A DNA stretch of 64,000 nt from contig MU271145.1 in the NCBI GenBank assembly GCA_021432605.1, positions 2,542,001 to 2,606,000 of the forward strand, given 5' to 3'. The notes under the pieces were generated by a model. That model had not been told where the DNA came from and did no database searches. It saw nothing but the letters and a program-made list of their open reading frames with translations. The DNA is from Coniochaeta sp. PMI_546 (taxonomy: Eukaryota > Ascomycota > Sordariomycetes > Coniochaetales > Coniochaetaceae). Of this stretch, positions 22,562 through 34,100 are shown in pieces (positions within the stretch are counted from its first letter, which is position 1; each line of letters begins with the position of its first letter). Made by a program: the position numbers and the translations under genes.

Positions 22562-23094
22562 GTCCTCTGGATTTTTGTAGCTTTGGGCTGCAAGGGGTGG
22601 TAGACGAGTTGCAGTGAAGACCTCGTGTTGTTGAGAAGAGGGGGAAGAGGAGACGAAACGACTGTCGAGGAGCATCTCATTCCTATATATATACAGACTT
22701 TGGCAACCATGACAGTTCATCTCTCAAGCATGCGGAAGGCTCTCGCGGAACATCTGAATATGACAGCTTGGCTGGGTTGAGAAAGGTGCATCGGCCTGTT
22801 GGTGTAGGGGGTGGGGGGGGTCGTTTGGGCCAACGATATTTCGCATCAGTAGGTAGTTGCAGGTTGCCTAGGAGGCAGAGTGATGCAGTTGGTTGGTCTG
22901 CTGCAAGAGGCCCTCCGTCATCAGAACGAGGCCAATCTTGTCGGCCTCGATTGCTGCCTCAATTGCGCCTCAATCTTGTGCAGCTCTCTGAGCGTTTCCC
23001 ACCATGTCTGTGTACATGCAGTCCTGCTCAAATCTAGGGTATCATGCTCGCAAACAAATGATAACGCCTTTACCGATAGCCCTTGGATGGAACC
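22562..23094. other. Intergenic: promoter of dsRBD-like gene, 3' flank of EFG1
   Basis: About 530 bases with no gene. The open frame of the dsRBD-like gene extends upstream of its ATG, but its residues there look like untranslated leader. A short G-run (gggggtgggggggg) lies near 22808. Confidence 0.4.
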
Positions 23095-24034
23095 TTATAT
23101 TTCCTCGAAGAAGCCGGCATCTTCCTCTTCTGCGGCCTGTCTCTTGGCCGCGAGCTCAGCGCCCTTGCCCTTTGCACCGAGCTCCGTCGAGTTGCCTCCC
23201 GATGCGGCCTTGTTACGTTCCTGTTGCCTCCTGGCCGCTCTTCCTGTCTCCTTGAACGTCTTCTTCTGCGGCTTGGCTGATGGTTCTACATCTGTCCGCC
23301 TGTCTCTCAATCTCTGCAGCGCCTCCTGCCCCTCTTCCATTGCCTTCTCGACCGTCGCCCACAGTGGGGGTCGTGGAGCGCGGAGAGCAAGTTTAGCCAG
23401 GCTCTTTTCGTCTGCTTCCTCGTCCTCGCCGTCTGTTTGCGACTCCTTTGCTTTCTTCGCGATCGGGTAGAGGCTGACGTAGCGCTCGAGGAAGGGGAAG
23501 TATCTCGCGTAGTGTGAGTCTACCTCGGCGATGTGAAGATCTGACTTGAGAGCGACTATTTCCTCCGGGTCTGTCGCTTGCTCTATCTGTTTTCTGAGTT
23601 GCTTGGCCATGCGTTCTGCCTTTTTCCTCTCTGGAGACGGGTACGGTCAGTCAACTCAATGCATAACCACCATGCGCGACATCGACTAGGGGCGGCTCCT
23701 AGGGACAGCACTTACCGAAAAAGCGAACCATGTGGTACTTTCCAATCATATCGCTCCGCCTCTTCCTGAACTTCTCGTCCTCGATCCTCTGCTTGTGCGC
23801 GGCCAACTCGCGCTCGAGGTCCTTCTGAACGTTGGCCGGTAGCTTCGCATTGTCCCGCTGGAACAGCCGCTCGATGGTCCTTGCCCGCTTCTTGACCCAG
23901 TTGATGTTCTCCTCCTTCCTCTTGAGCTTCTTGAACTGTGGCTTCTTGTCCCTGTGCCTGTGCTCTTTCGCGCCGTGGTGGTCTCCCGGGTTGTTGGAGG
24001 ACTCGACCTCGGAAAACGAACGTTTCGTTCCCAT
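23095..24034 (-). CDS. EFG1: rRNA-processing protein Efg1
   Basis: Exons 23716-24034 and 23095-23630 with an 85-nt intron (GTAAGT..CTCCAG) give 284 residues, starting MGTKRSFSEV. The central segment is a long charged helix: INWVKKRARTIERLF, then [43 protein letters not shown] across the splice junction. This is the hallmark of the Efg1 family. The C-terminus is basic and Glu/Lys-rich. Yeast Efg1 acts in the nucleolus in 18S rRNA maturation within the early small-subunit processome. The gene is divergent from SEA4. A GTG five codons upstream is in frame but the ATG is the better start. This is not the Candida transcription factor of the same name. Confidence 0.88.
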
Positions 24035-24915
24035 GGCGGGTTCTGGCACTGTGATAATAGCGCTCTTGTGGTGTAAAGGTAGTAAATCGCTCCTTAGGGC
24101 TTCGTAGCTGCTTCAGTACGACAAACTTGTTCGTTCTCAAGTGCCTTCGTTTGTGGCTGTGAAAAGAGTCGACCGAGGCATCTCGAGGAAGAAGCGGCCA
24201 ACCCAAAAAATCCTAGATAAGGTAGAGCCCCCCTCGACCAGCCGATAAGGGTTAGGGGTATGCGTGGCAGACTTCATGTATGGTAGCATGTTAGCGAAGT
24301 GACTTTCGACCATCAGTTGAGCAATGCAGCAAAGAGACCCTGCCTTTGGGTAGAGATTCGTTTCATATATATAAATATAATTCATTTTCAATGGAACTGC
24401 TTAGTTGTTCAGTTATGTGGTTAAGTGAGAGGTGCTCTCGAAGTATTGCCGTACTGTCAAGCCAAGTTGCCCTGTTGTGTCGAGGTACTGCACTAACATG
24501 CTGTCATACGAAGAACTACCTAGGTAAGGTACTAACTAGAGTAAATCTACAGTAGCCTGGGTAGATGATGTACTGTGCATCACGCTGTGGCAGCACCTCC
24601 ACTTTCGGTCTTAGTATGCACAACCAACCACGACTTGTATAATGCCCCGAGACTCTTATTCCATGGCTGTAAGTAGCAATTATATCCCAGATAATCAAGT
24701 GCTAGCTCGTCACTGACGATTTTGAAACAGCCTGATGAGCCACATGGTCTGAGATCTTGACAACATCATTGGGAACCCACGTGACAGTCTCATCCATCCG
24801 AGCATGAGCATGTCACCGTGTTAGTCTTGTGTTGTTCTTTGTCGTGTCTTTTGGCACACTGATGCTGGGAAGATCTCTTTCTTGTTAAACTTATAGAGGA
24901 GGAAAAGTCATTGCG
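24035..24915. promoter_or_regulatory. Divergent intergenic region of EFG1 and SEA4
   Basis: The 881 bases between the two start codons must contain both promoters. It holds the second copy of the 24-base repeat (24476-24499) and an AT-rich tatatataaatataa patch near 24366-24380. No specific factor site was assigned. Confidence 0.45.
24476..24499 (+). repeat. 24-base dispersed repeat, copy 2
   Basis: Matches 7264-7287 at 23 of 24 bases and in the same orientation. Both copies lie in divergent promoter regions. Confidence 0.8.
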
Positions 24916-27900
24916 ATGGGGGACAGGCCTGAGCCCGGGCTGATCAAGTGGTCGCCCAATGCCCACTTCGACTCGTTCCTCCACATCAACCTCACACACC
25001 GCATCATCCAGCTCTACGAGCCAACAGGTCACGCCCGGACGGGACGTTTCGACTGGAGGAAGAGTGCCAAACATGACGACGTGCCTCCTCTGACGACCTA
25101 CGACTGGTCCTCCTCGATACCAGGCTTAGTCGCTGTCGGCACCTCAACCGGCGTCGTCAACCTGCTGCGCGTCGACGATGGCTCAAATGCTTACTTGGAG
25201 CTGAACCTTAAGATGTCCCGCACATGTCAAGCAGTAGCCTTCAGCACCATAGGAAAGCTTGCCGTCGGTCTCGAGCGCGTCAGAAACGACAACTCGCTCT
25301 ACATCTGGGATGTCAACCGTCTCTCATCCCTGGACTCCACATCGCATGGCTTCCCTGTAGATATGGCCCCCTTTTCGGAACCCAGCGAACGCCTCGAAGC
25401 TAGTGTCTCCGTGTCAAGTGTCAAATTTTTCGAAGATAACCCCAATCTGCTCGTAGCCGGCATCAAGGGCCAGGGCCTGCGCATACACGACCTCCGGGAC
25501 CGGCCGCATGGCTCGACAATCTCCATGCAGACTAAATGCTGCAATAACCTAGCCATCGACTATGCCGACCCCAACTACTTCGCGTCCTCCGCCCTGGACC
25601 ACCCTGGTGTCATGGTCTGGGATCGTCGAGCTACAAGCCGGTCCGTGGCTTCGCACTCCTACCTCGAAGCCGTCGATCAAGACGACGTGCCGTGGGGCGG
25701 AGCTCTCAGGCTCAACCGGGCCATGCAGATGGAGACGGACCCGGCCTCAATGGACAGCCACAGCTCCTTCATCCGCTCACTGCGCTTCTGTCGAGACCGT
25801 GCCGGCATGTTGGCCATCCTGTCCCGGACAGGCCAACTCAAGGTCCTGTCCACCAAGAACGAGTTCTCGGAAAAGGACATGACTTTCGAGAGCAGCCCAG
25901 AGCTTCTAGAGGTCACCAAATCCCACGAAATGGATCCTCACTATGCGGACACAAGCCGCAAGAACGACAAGATCGTGTCATTCGACTGGGTCACCATGAG
26001 CTCTCCCGCCATACGACCACGGCTGTTGGTCTTGCGCGCCAACGGTGCCTTTGAAATCCTGGAGAAGCCGTCTTTCACTGCCGAGTACCCGTACAAGCTT
26101 ATTCCCTGGCAGGCACCACATCGGGGGCTGGAAGGTTCGTCGTATCCCGCTATCCCTTCCTTGCACAGATAGATATTGACACGTCGCAGAAGGACACCCT
26201 TACCACGCCCTGATGGAGTTTGAGCCATCCCAAGCGCCTTCTATCGTCGGTCCGCTCTTCACCGAGGGTCTCCTTTCCGACGTGCCACTTTTCGGGCCCG
26301 AGAAGGCAGACGTGGCGGCCCTCGTTAAGGAAGCACTGCAGATGTCTGCACAATACGAAAACCTCGTGATCGATGAAGCTGCGCTGGACGTTACGGCGAA
26401 GCTAGACTTGAGTGGCGCACTGACCGTAGCCGACAAGCTGAAGGTATTGCGACTGTACTCTCAGGAGCACCTCTCGCGCCCAAAGACTCGTAGCCGTGCG
26501 AGCAATGGTAAGAAGGAATCGTCGAAACACGCAGACACGGAACCAAAGGTCCAACGGGAACGTCACGAGAAGTTCCTCAGCGAGAAGATGGATTCCCTAG
26601 GACTGCCCAGCGAAGGACACGCAGTGCTGGATCACATCATGCTGCTCCGAGCAAAGGAGAAGTATCTCTTTAACGCGGAAACAAACCAAAGAGTAGTCGC
26701 CGATGACCCCTGGCTACAGGATGCCTGGGGTTGGGTTGCCGGTATGTCCATTCCTCACGCCCCGGATCTCGTGTTGTGCTTACAGGCTGTCCTAGGCGCC
26801 GAGGATGCTGCCGCAGATGGTGGCATGATGTCTCATCCCTTGGATGTGAGCTACATGGGCGTCTACAGTGTATGGATGAACGATCTCGGTACGTGCCTTG
26901 CGAACATAATAAGCATTGTATGCTCTAGCTAAGACGGTGCAGGAAGTAAACCTACCACGAGGCTCGCCGAAGGGTCCATGCAACCCGATGTTCTCGGCTG
27001 GGAACGATGCATGAACGCCATCTGCAAGAAACTCAACATACCAAAGTTCGACGGCGTGGAGACCAGGTGGCCCAACCATCGAGCATTATGCCTCGATATC
27101 TGTACCTGGGGCCGTCACGCGAGCCCCTTCAATGACACCCAGAAGCCTTCGGATGCCAGCTTGCCCACGATGACAGCTGCCAGAGCGCTGTTCAAGGGCG
27201 ACACCAAGGAGGCGGTGGATGTGCTCAAGAGAGCCAGCGTCGACCATCCTCACCTCCTCTTCGTATCTCTCGCCCTTCAGATGGCCAAGAATAACGAAAC
27301 CGATTCAAAGATCAAAGATACGCTCGACTTCGATGCCGCCGTGCCCTCGCAGTCAGACCCTTACCTCCGCGCCATATCCTCCGTCATAGCGACAGGAGAC
27401 TGGACGAGCATAGCGAACCAGAGATCGCTGCCGCTGCGCGACCGCGTCTACGTCGCCGTCCGGCACTTCCGCGACGGCGACCTGACGACCTGGCTCAGGG
27501 ACCAGATCTCCGAGGCCATACAGGCCGGCGACATCGAGGGTATCGTCCTCACCGGCATCACGGACACGCTCGTCGACATACTAGCCAAATACGTGACCAA
27601 GTTCCACGACTACCAGACAGCCACCCTACTCCTATCCACCTGCGCCCCGCGCTTCCTGGACGACATCCGCGCCACGGCCTTTCGCAACGCCTACCGCGCC
27701 TACCTCCAGCGCCACCACGCCTTCTTCCACCGCACCAAGTTCGAGGTCGAGTCCACCAAGCGCAGCAAGCACCTGGGCCGGCCCACCATCCTCCCCGCGG
27801 GCCGCCAGATATCCCTCCGCTGCGTCTACTGCGACGCCGAGATGTCGCTCCTCTCCTCCTCCTCGCCCTCCATGTCCCGCGCCAGCGGTCCCACGGCGGG

Positions 27901-28264
27901 CCTCCACGTCGGCCAGGCCCAGACCCCTCCCCCGCCCAAGAGCGCCTCGGGCAACCCGTTCACGGACAAGATGGTCGCGGCCGGCATCAGCTGCCCCAAC
28001 TGCAAGCGGCACCTGCCCCGGTGCGCCGTGTGCCTCGAGATCGTGGGCCTGCCGAACAGGCAAGGCGGGGCCGCCATCGCCGCCTCCGCCGCTACTGCCG
28101 AGGCCGGAGGGGCGGGCAACTTCCCGACGTTCTGTCTCAGGTGCGAGCATGTGCTTCACCTGGACCACGCGAGGCAGTGGTTTGCGCGCCACCAGGAGTG
28201 TCCTGTCCCCGAGTGTAGGTGCAAGTGCAATTTCAGGGCTAATCCGGAGTTGAATTATCATTAG
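24916..28264 (+). CDS. SEA4: SEA complex subunit Sea4 / Mios orthologue
   Basis: Exons 24916-26134, 26190-26741, 26796-26888 and 26943-28264 give 1061 residues, close to yeast Sea4. Introns are 55, 54 and 54 nt. The first has an unusual GTTCGT donor. Joining restores LEEGHPYHALMEFE. The first 400 residues form a WD40 propeller (LIKWSPNAHFDSFLHIN, then repeats with IWDVNRL, IHDLRDR and VMVWDRR). The middle is an alpha-solenoid. The C-terminus carries a zinc module: CVYC (915-918), CPNCKRHLPRCAVC (972-985), FCLRCEHVLHLDHA and ECPVPECRCKC, as in SEACAT/GATOR2 subunits. Sea4 acts at the vacuole as an upstream activator of TORC1. A Pro/Ser linker of about 50 residues separates the first zinc cysteines from the rest. 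Intron 2 has a competing AG at 26785, but only the AG at 26795 keeps frame. Confidence 0.92.
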
Positions 28265-28661
28265 ATTGGACGGTGGCTGGAAGGAGGGGGTTAAAGGTCG
28301 GTTGAGTTCGAACTTGGGGGAGAAGTGAGGGTTGCTGTGCTGTAACTTATAGCGTTGGATGACTAGTCTAGTGGACATCTTGAGTAGCCAGTTGTTCGAA
28401 CAAGCAATGATTTGTGTCCATCGCATCCTGCACCATGTTGATGCTTCCTTGAAGGAACCTGCTTCCAGTGTTGACTTAACCATTATATGACAAGACGACT
28501 GGGCGACTAGGGGACTGGATCACTCCGCCCACAGGGGTACAGAGGGTGGACCGAGTAGCAGACAGTCGCGTGGCAGTACGTAGGCTAGTAGTCCGACGCG
28601 AGCTGATATTTTCATAGCCGCCTGTACTAGACTCCGAGTTTACCAGACCACAACCCTCTCC
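28265..28661. other. Convergent intergenic region
   Basis: About 400 bases between the stop codons of SEA4 (plus) and the tRNA 2'-phosphotransferase gene (minus); no gene seen. Confidence 0.45.
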
Positions 28662-29814
28662 TCAGTGTCCTCTCCTCCCCCCTCTCCCGCCCCTACCACC
28701 CCTTCCCCCCTTACCAACAGGCACAACAACCTTCAATCCCTCCGGCAAATCCGCAACCTTCTCTCCATCCCTCCACAGCACCCCAACATCCTTCCTCCTA
28801 CCGACAACCAGCTTAAAAAACCTCGCCGGAACCAGCCCCTCCTCCCCGTCAACCTCCGTCCCCTCCGTGAGTACAACCCCGTTCTCGCTAACCCACCACC
28901 TCATCCCGGCCTCGCGGATGCTCCTCTCCACGTCAATGTAGACCAGCAGCTCCGCATCCCTCCGCATCCCGGACACCACCCCCTGGTCCCCCTCCGGCAG
29001 TCCCGTCGAGCAGTGGACGTGGTTCCGCCCCATCCTCTTCAGCCCCCCCGACTCCACTATCCCGGGCCAGAAGGCGAAGTACGTCCCGTGCACCACCGTC
29101 TCGGGGACGGGCACGGGCCCGGGTCCGTCTTCTCCCCTGTCCTTCTCGGCGGCGGCGGTGCCGCCTGGTCTACTCGACGCCGAGGAGGCTGCGCCCCCGT
29201 CCGCGGACATGATGGCGATGGGCCGCAGCAGGGCCTCGGACTCGACCTTGATGCTGTGGCCCTGGTTGGCGCGGATCAGCCAGTCTGCCGGGTCGGTCGA
29301 GGTGTTGTCCTTTGCCGGGTCCGCGGGCTTGAGGGCGAAGCGCTGCTTGTCGCTGTCGCGGACGGCGGACTGGATCTCGGCGAAGGTTGGGTTGAGGGAC
29401 TTGACGGGGCCCCAGAGGAGCTGTTGCTGTATGTTAGCATGCATGGATCGTGGTGGGAGAAGGACCGAGATGAGGGAGTTGGAGGATTGTACGGATGCAT
29501 GAGTGAGACCTTGCTCATACACAACGGACATCTCATATCCTCGGTACAGAAGACAGTTGATGAAAATGGACAAAACTCACCACACGGTCCAGCGGCGCGA
29601 ACCCCTCCCGATCCAGCTGAATACCCGCCGACACGGCCTGGTGTCTCAACAGTTTCGAAAGTGCCTTGGACAGCAGCATCTCTCTGCTGGCACCACCGCG
29701 TCCTCCTCCTCCTCCCCCACGGCCTCTCCCGCCGCCGCGACCGCCTGCTCTGCCCTTTCCCTTGTCGTGCCGTATGTTGACCGTCTCCTCGAAGGACTCT
29801 GCTATGTCTTCCAT
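28662..29814 (-). CDS. TPT1: tRNA 2'-phosphotransferase
   Basis: Exons 29581-29814 and 28662-29420 with a 160-nt intron give 330 residues, starting MEDIAESFEE. The enzyme removes the splice-junction 2'-phosphate left by fungal tRNA ligase, transferring it to NAD. Family motifs: SKALSKLLRHQA, SDKQRFAL, WLIRANQGHSIKV, then VHGTYFAFWPGIVESGGLKRMGRNHVH and RDAELLVYIDVERSIREAGM. Both ends carry arginine-glycine repeats (GRAGGRGGGRGRGG near the start, GGRGGRGGRGG at the end). A disordered insert of about 35 residues splits the core before VVHGTYF. The intron ends ACAGCAACAG, a tandem acceptor; the second AG gives DRVLLWG and fits the family better. An upstream in-frame ATG at 29976 would add 54 residues. 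Confidence 0.9.
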
Positions 29815-31120
29815 CTTGGGTGTCCTGCTGGCGGAAGTGGACGGTGGGTGTTGTGAGCGAGAGTTTGTGTGGACGCTCTGGATGAGCTGGGCGTGGTTCT
29901 TGGCTGCTCTTTGTTGACGACTTGTGAGATACGACAGATGTGCTGCTACGAGACGAAGAGTACTAGGCCTTGGCATTCAAGGACTAGCAAGTCTGAAGTT
30001 TGGAGTTGTAGAGTTGTGATTTATATATTACAGCTATGAGGATAGAGAGGTTTGCCTAAACCGGTGATCGCAGCGACTTTAGCTGCATAATGACTCCACT
30101 CTCCTCCTTATGCTGTGGCCACTGGCAAGCGAACACTTGCAGCGGGAGACAAAGCCACACAACGAAACCTCATCTTTTCACAACTAACCCTGCAGATATC
30201 CTCTTTCCTTCAGCTAGTGAGCAGCTTTGACAGCTTAACGACATATCTCAGGGTATCCAGGCTATCATAAAACAGTCAGTCCCGGCCCTGGAGGCCTGTC
30301 GCCAGTCTTGCCGGATGACTCAGAGGCACACACATAACAAGGCGTGGTCGGTCGATTGGGGGAACATCACACATGATCCAGCTTAAAGCGACAATGATCA
30401 GATGAATCGCCGGTTGATCTGATTCCGTAGGATTACATGTTGTAGTTTTATAGACCCGACTACATCCCTAATATAAGTACAGAAGCTCCTCGCTATCATT
30501 GTGCCCGTAAACTGTCCTCAACTCGACCATATCGGCAGTCCAAACAAAGAAGAGAATATGGGCCATACTCAACATGCCTGATATCCTTTCCTCGGGCTCA
30601 CTGAGCGTTTGCCAAGACATAACGATTACCCCAGAGCAACGCAAAAGGTGGCTTGGCTATACCAACAGACCTGAAAGTCCCAGACCTAGCCCCTATCATG
30701 CCGATCCCTCAGCTCTCCTTGTAAGCGATGCTTGTCGATAGTCTCGCGCCGTCAGGTCCGACTTCGTGTTGTTTGTGGCTAAGGATGTCCCCCCTTTTCT
30801 CGAAATCATTTGCTAGACCCGGCCGCAATATACAAAGCACAAACCTCCCTTTGGCTCCTATTCCCTCCCTCGCTATATAACAAGAGCCAAGCAGTGACAA
30901 AACCATCAAATAAACCCTCAGAAACTGCCGAATGATGCCCTCGTCGTGCAAATATACGCATGCCGGAATGATTAATGAATAAAACGCCCGGCGCATCATG
31001 AATGAAGTCTCTAGTGGTACATCGTTGAACATAAAGTTTTTGTTTTGGTCGTAAGGGCATGATCATGCATCCTTCGCTCTATTGTGTGTGTCCCTTCTCC
31101 TCGTTCATTTTTTTTCTCGA
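29815..31120. other. Intergenic, no gene seen
   Basis: About 1.3 kb between the start of TPT1 and the stop of the next minus-strand gene. It should hold the TPT1 promoter and the 3' flank of the downstream gene. Only short, unconvincing open frames occur. Confidence 0.45.
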
Positions 31121-34100
31121 TCATCGATACGGGCCGGCTGCCTGTGTGCCCGGAGTCGACAAGCTGGGGATGTGGCTGTCGCGCCGCCGACTGAGACTGC
31201 TCGTGCGATTCAGCATGGCAGTCTGGCTGAGGGAGAACTGTCGCTGGCCCCTGTCCTCCCCCCCTAGCTTCTCCGCCACACTGCCGGTGTCCCGTTCCGG
31301 CGTTGATCTGTCGAGGAACCGTCGGCTGGCCGCCGGCGAAGGTGCTGCCGGAGATGAAGGTGTGGTGAGTCGCGAACTCAGGCTTGACGGGACCAGCCGG
31401 CGCCGCGGTAGAGCCGAGGACGCCGTGCCACTTGTATCCTGCTGGCTCGCCGCTTGAGATGCGTAGTCCCTGCGAAGAGGTCGCGGGCTGTTCACCTCAG
31501 TCACAGCCCTCGACGGAGCTCTAAACCGCGATTCATCCTCCTCGTCATCATTTGTCCCTCTCCGTCCGCGCAGTAGGAGGGACGTCTTGCGGCCTTCCTC
31601 CGGCTCCTCAGTGCCCGCACGGCGTGTCCGGAGAAGAAGCGAGGACTTCCTGCCCGTTGGCTCCTCCGGCTCCTCGGTGCCAGCTCGTCGTCTGGCCACC
31701 AGCAGTGACGACTTCCGCCCCATCCCATCCGTCGGAGTGCCAGGAAGAGCAGCGAAGCGCGGACTGGCAAGAGGCGTAGAAGCCAAGAGGGTTGCTCTCC
31801 TCTGTTCGAGGCTGGTCGGCGCCCTTGGTGTTGGGTTAAGTCTTGAAAGTGTCTGGTCCGTAAGGGCACTCGGTCGGCGTTGGCTAGAGATGTTGTTCAT
31901 CCTTGACGTAGTGGGGCTGACAACGGTCTCCTCCTCCCGCGGGGTTGTCACGATAACCTGAGTAGGCCTGTCGGGAGCTTCCTCGGTCAGGGCTAGGCAA
32001 AGCTCCGTCAAGCTCCGGCATATGCTCTCGGCTTTCCGCCGGAGTTGCCTGTCGGTCACACTTCCGCTGCCTCCAATTGTACTTGCGCCACTGGATATTG
32101 GACCTGGCTGGCCGGGCGCGCCCATCATGGACATGAGCGCCAGAGCATCAGTGGCGGCCGACTCGATGGCACTGTACACGTCAGAACTGACTATGCCTTT
32201 GGTTTTGGACAGCGCGGATAAGATAATGGGTTGAGGTTCTCGCTGGGAGGATGTTGTGCTGCTCGTTTCAGCCGGGGGAGCGTTCGTTACGGCGCCTCGT
32301 TTGGGTGAAGCTGACATTGACGTTGCATTCGTGACCGCCGTAGCTGGCCGCTCGTCCGAAATTCTGGACATGGCTGCCGCCGAGGTTGCGGGAGGTTTGC
32401 CTGTTAGCTCTAGACGGTGGATCCGTGATTTTAGGTCGTCGAGCTCGTCCCAGATCATCGAGGGAGCGGCTGTAGAAGCCGATGATTCGGTTCCTTCCGG
32501 TCCGTGATTTGTCTCAGCCGGATGATTACTTGACATATCGACCGCTCTGGGCGCCAAAGGAGACGAGTTATACGTCCGTCCTTGCCCGTATGCTAGATTT
32601 GCGTTCCTTAGCTGCGACGCCCTGGATGGCAAGCCTCCGCTGTTCTCAGTCACCGAAGGGCGCCGTCGTGAATTCCACGATCCCACCTCAGACTGCGAGT
32701 CGTGGAAGGCGAGTGTTCGTGGCGTGATTGGTGAAGGCCTTAAAGAAGGTGCCCTGCTGCTTTGTGACCGAACTGGCTCGTCATTATTGCCGTTCGAGCT
32801 TGGCTTCGGTTGCTCTCTCGCAAGTCCACGGTAGTTCAGTTCTCGGGTTATCTGCTGAGCTGACTGCTCGTTCGCGACGCGTCGGGTTCGCGACGTCTCT
32901 CTCTGATCCGAAAGGCGGCGGGGAACTTGCGGCGGGGACGAGACCTGATATGACGGAACGGCTGCTGAGAAGGGCCGACGTTGAGAGCTCCGCGTGAGCC
33001 GAGTCTATTCAAGTGTTAGCCTGGATCCCGATTACCATGAAAGACAACGGTAACTTGGTGCTGCACTTCTGTATGACATGCATACAGGAATGCGTTGCGG
33101 CGAAGATTGACCGGCAAGTTTAGCAGGTGTTCAAGGCAGCCATTATCACCGGCTCCACGATGCCAGACGAACACGCATACTCAAGTCAGGAGAGGAAGTG
33201 GTTGGGACGTAATATCATAACGGATGGCACCGTTGCCGGCATGTGACAGAACAGAGTGTCGCGCGGGCACTCATCAAGACAAGAACCAAGAATAGTGTCA
33301 CTTACGATTGCGCTATGCTCCTCTCCACCACCGGTATCACCAGGGCTTCTCTGCGCGGAGTCTTCACGAGCGATGCTCATGAAGATGTCAGCCGTGTTCT
33401 CGTCCGGAGTTGCCTCCGCGGAATCTGGTGGGGTCATCTGAGAGTAGTCGTCATCTGTCCTGCCCTCCAGTGCTCTCAGAGTCCGGTCACGGTGGTTCGG
33501 ATCGCTAGATCCGTCACTGCTCTCGTCGTACGACACGCGTCTCGAATTCATATCGAGAACTAGGCTTTTGCGCGATCCTGAGGAGCGGAATCCTCGAATG
33601 GGGGGGATGACTGCGCGGGGCGATGCCACGCTGGTTATATTCGGAGGTCTGAAGGAGACAGGAGGGCGCGATCTTCGTTTGTCGTCCGGTTTTGTCGCGT
33701 CAACGGTCTTGGGTAGAAGAAGTTGTCGTTGGCCTTGAGCCCAGTCTTTCGTTGCACTATCGGAAGCTACACGTCGAGATTGTGTCAGAGCCGGGCCGTT
33801 GCCAGCAGGCGTGCCATTTGACTCCGGGCTGGACAGCGCAGTCGCTCCACGATGCTGTGATTTGACGGCCGGCGTCGATTTCGATAGGTTTGCGACCGCA
33901 GTTGGCGAGTCGGGAAAGGACGCGGGTCGCTTGGTGGAGGACGCTGGTGTTAAGGGATTGGAAGGCGATGTTGTCTGGAATGTGGACGCTCTGATCCTGG
34001 AAGGGCTTAGGTGAGAGACGTGTTCCGGACGCGATTCCGAAGAGGGAGAAGACTTCTCGGTTTTTCTGTTGCTGTCGTGGATTTGCCGTTCTGGCGATGA

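Noticed and set aside
33005-33305. Possible separate first exon (ATG at 33178) for the frame 31121-33004
   Set aside because: The phase does not match the acceptor at 33005, while the donor at 33306 of the upstream frame matches exactly.
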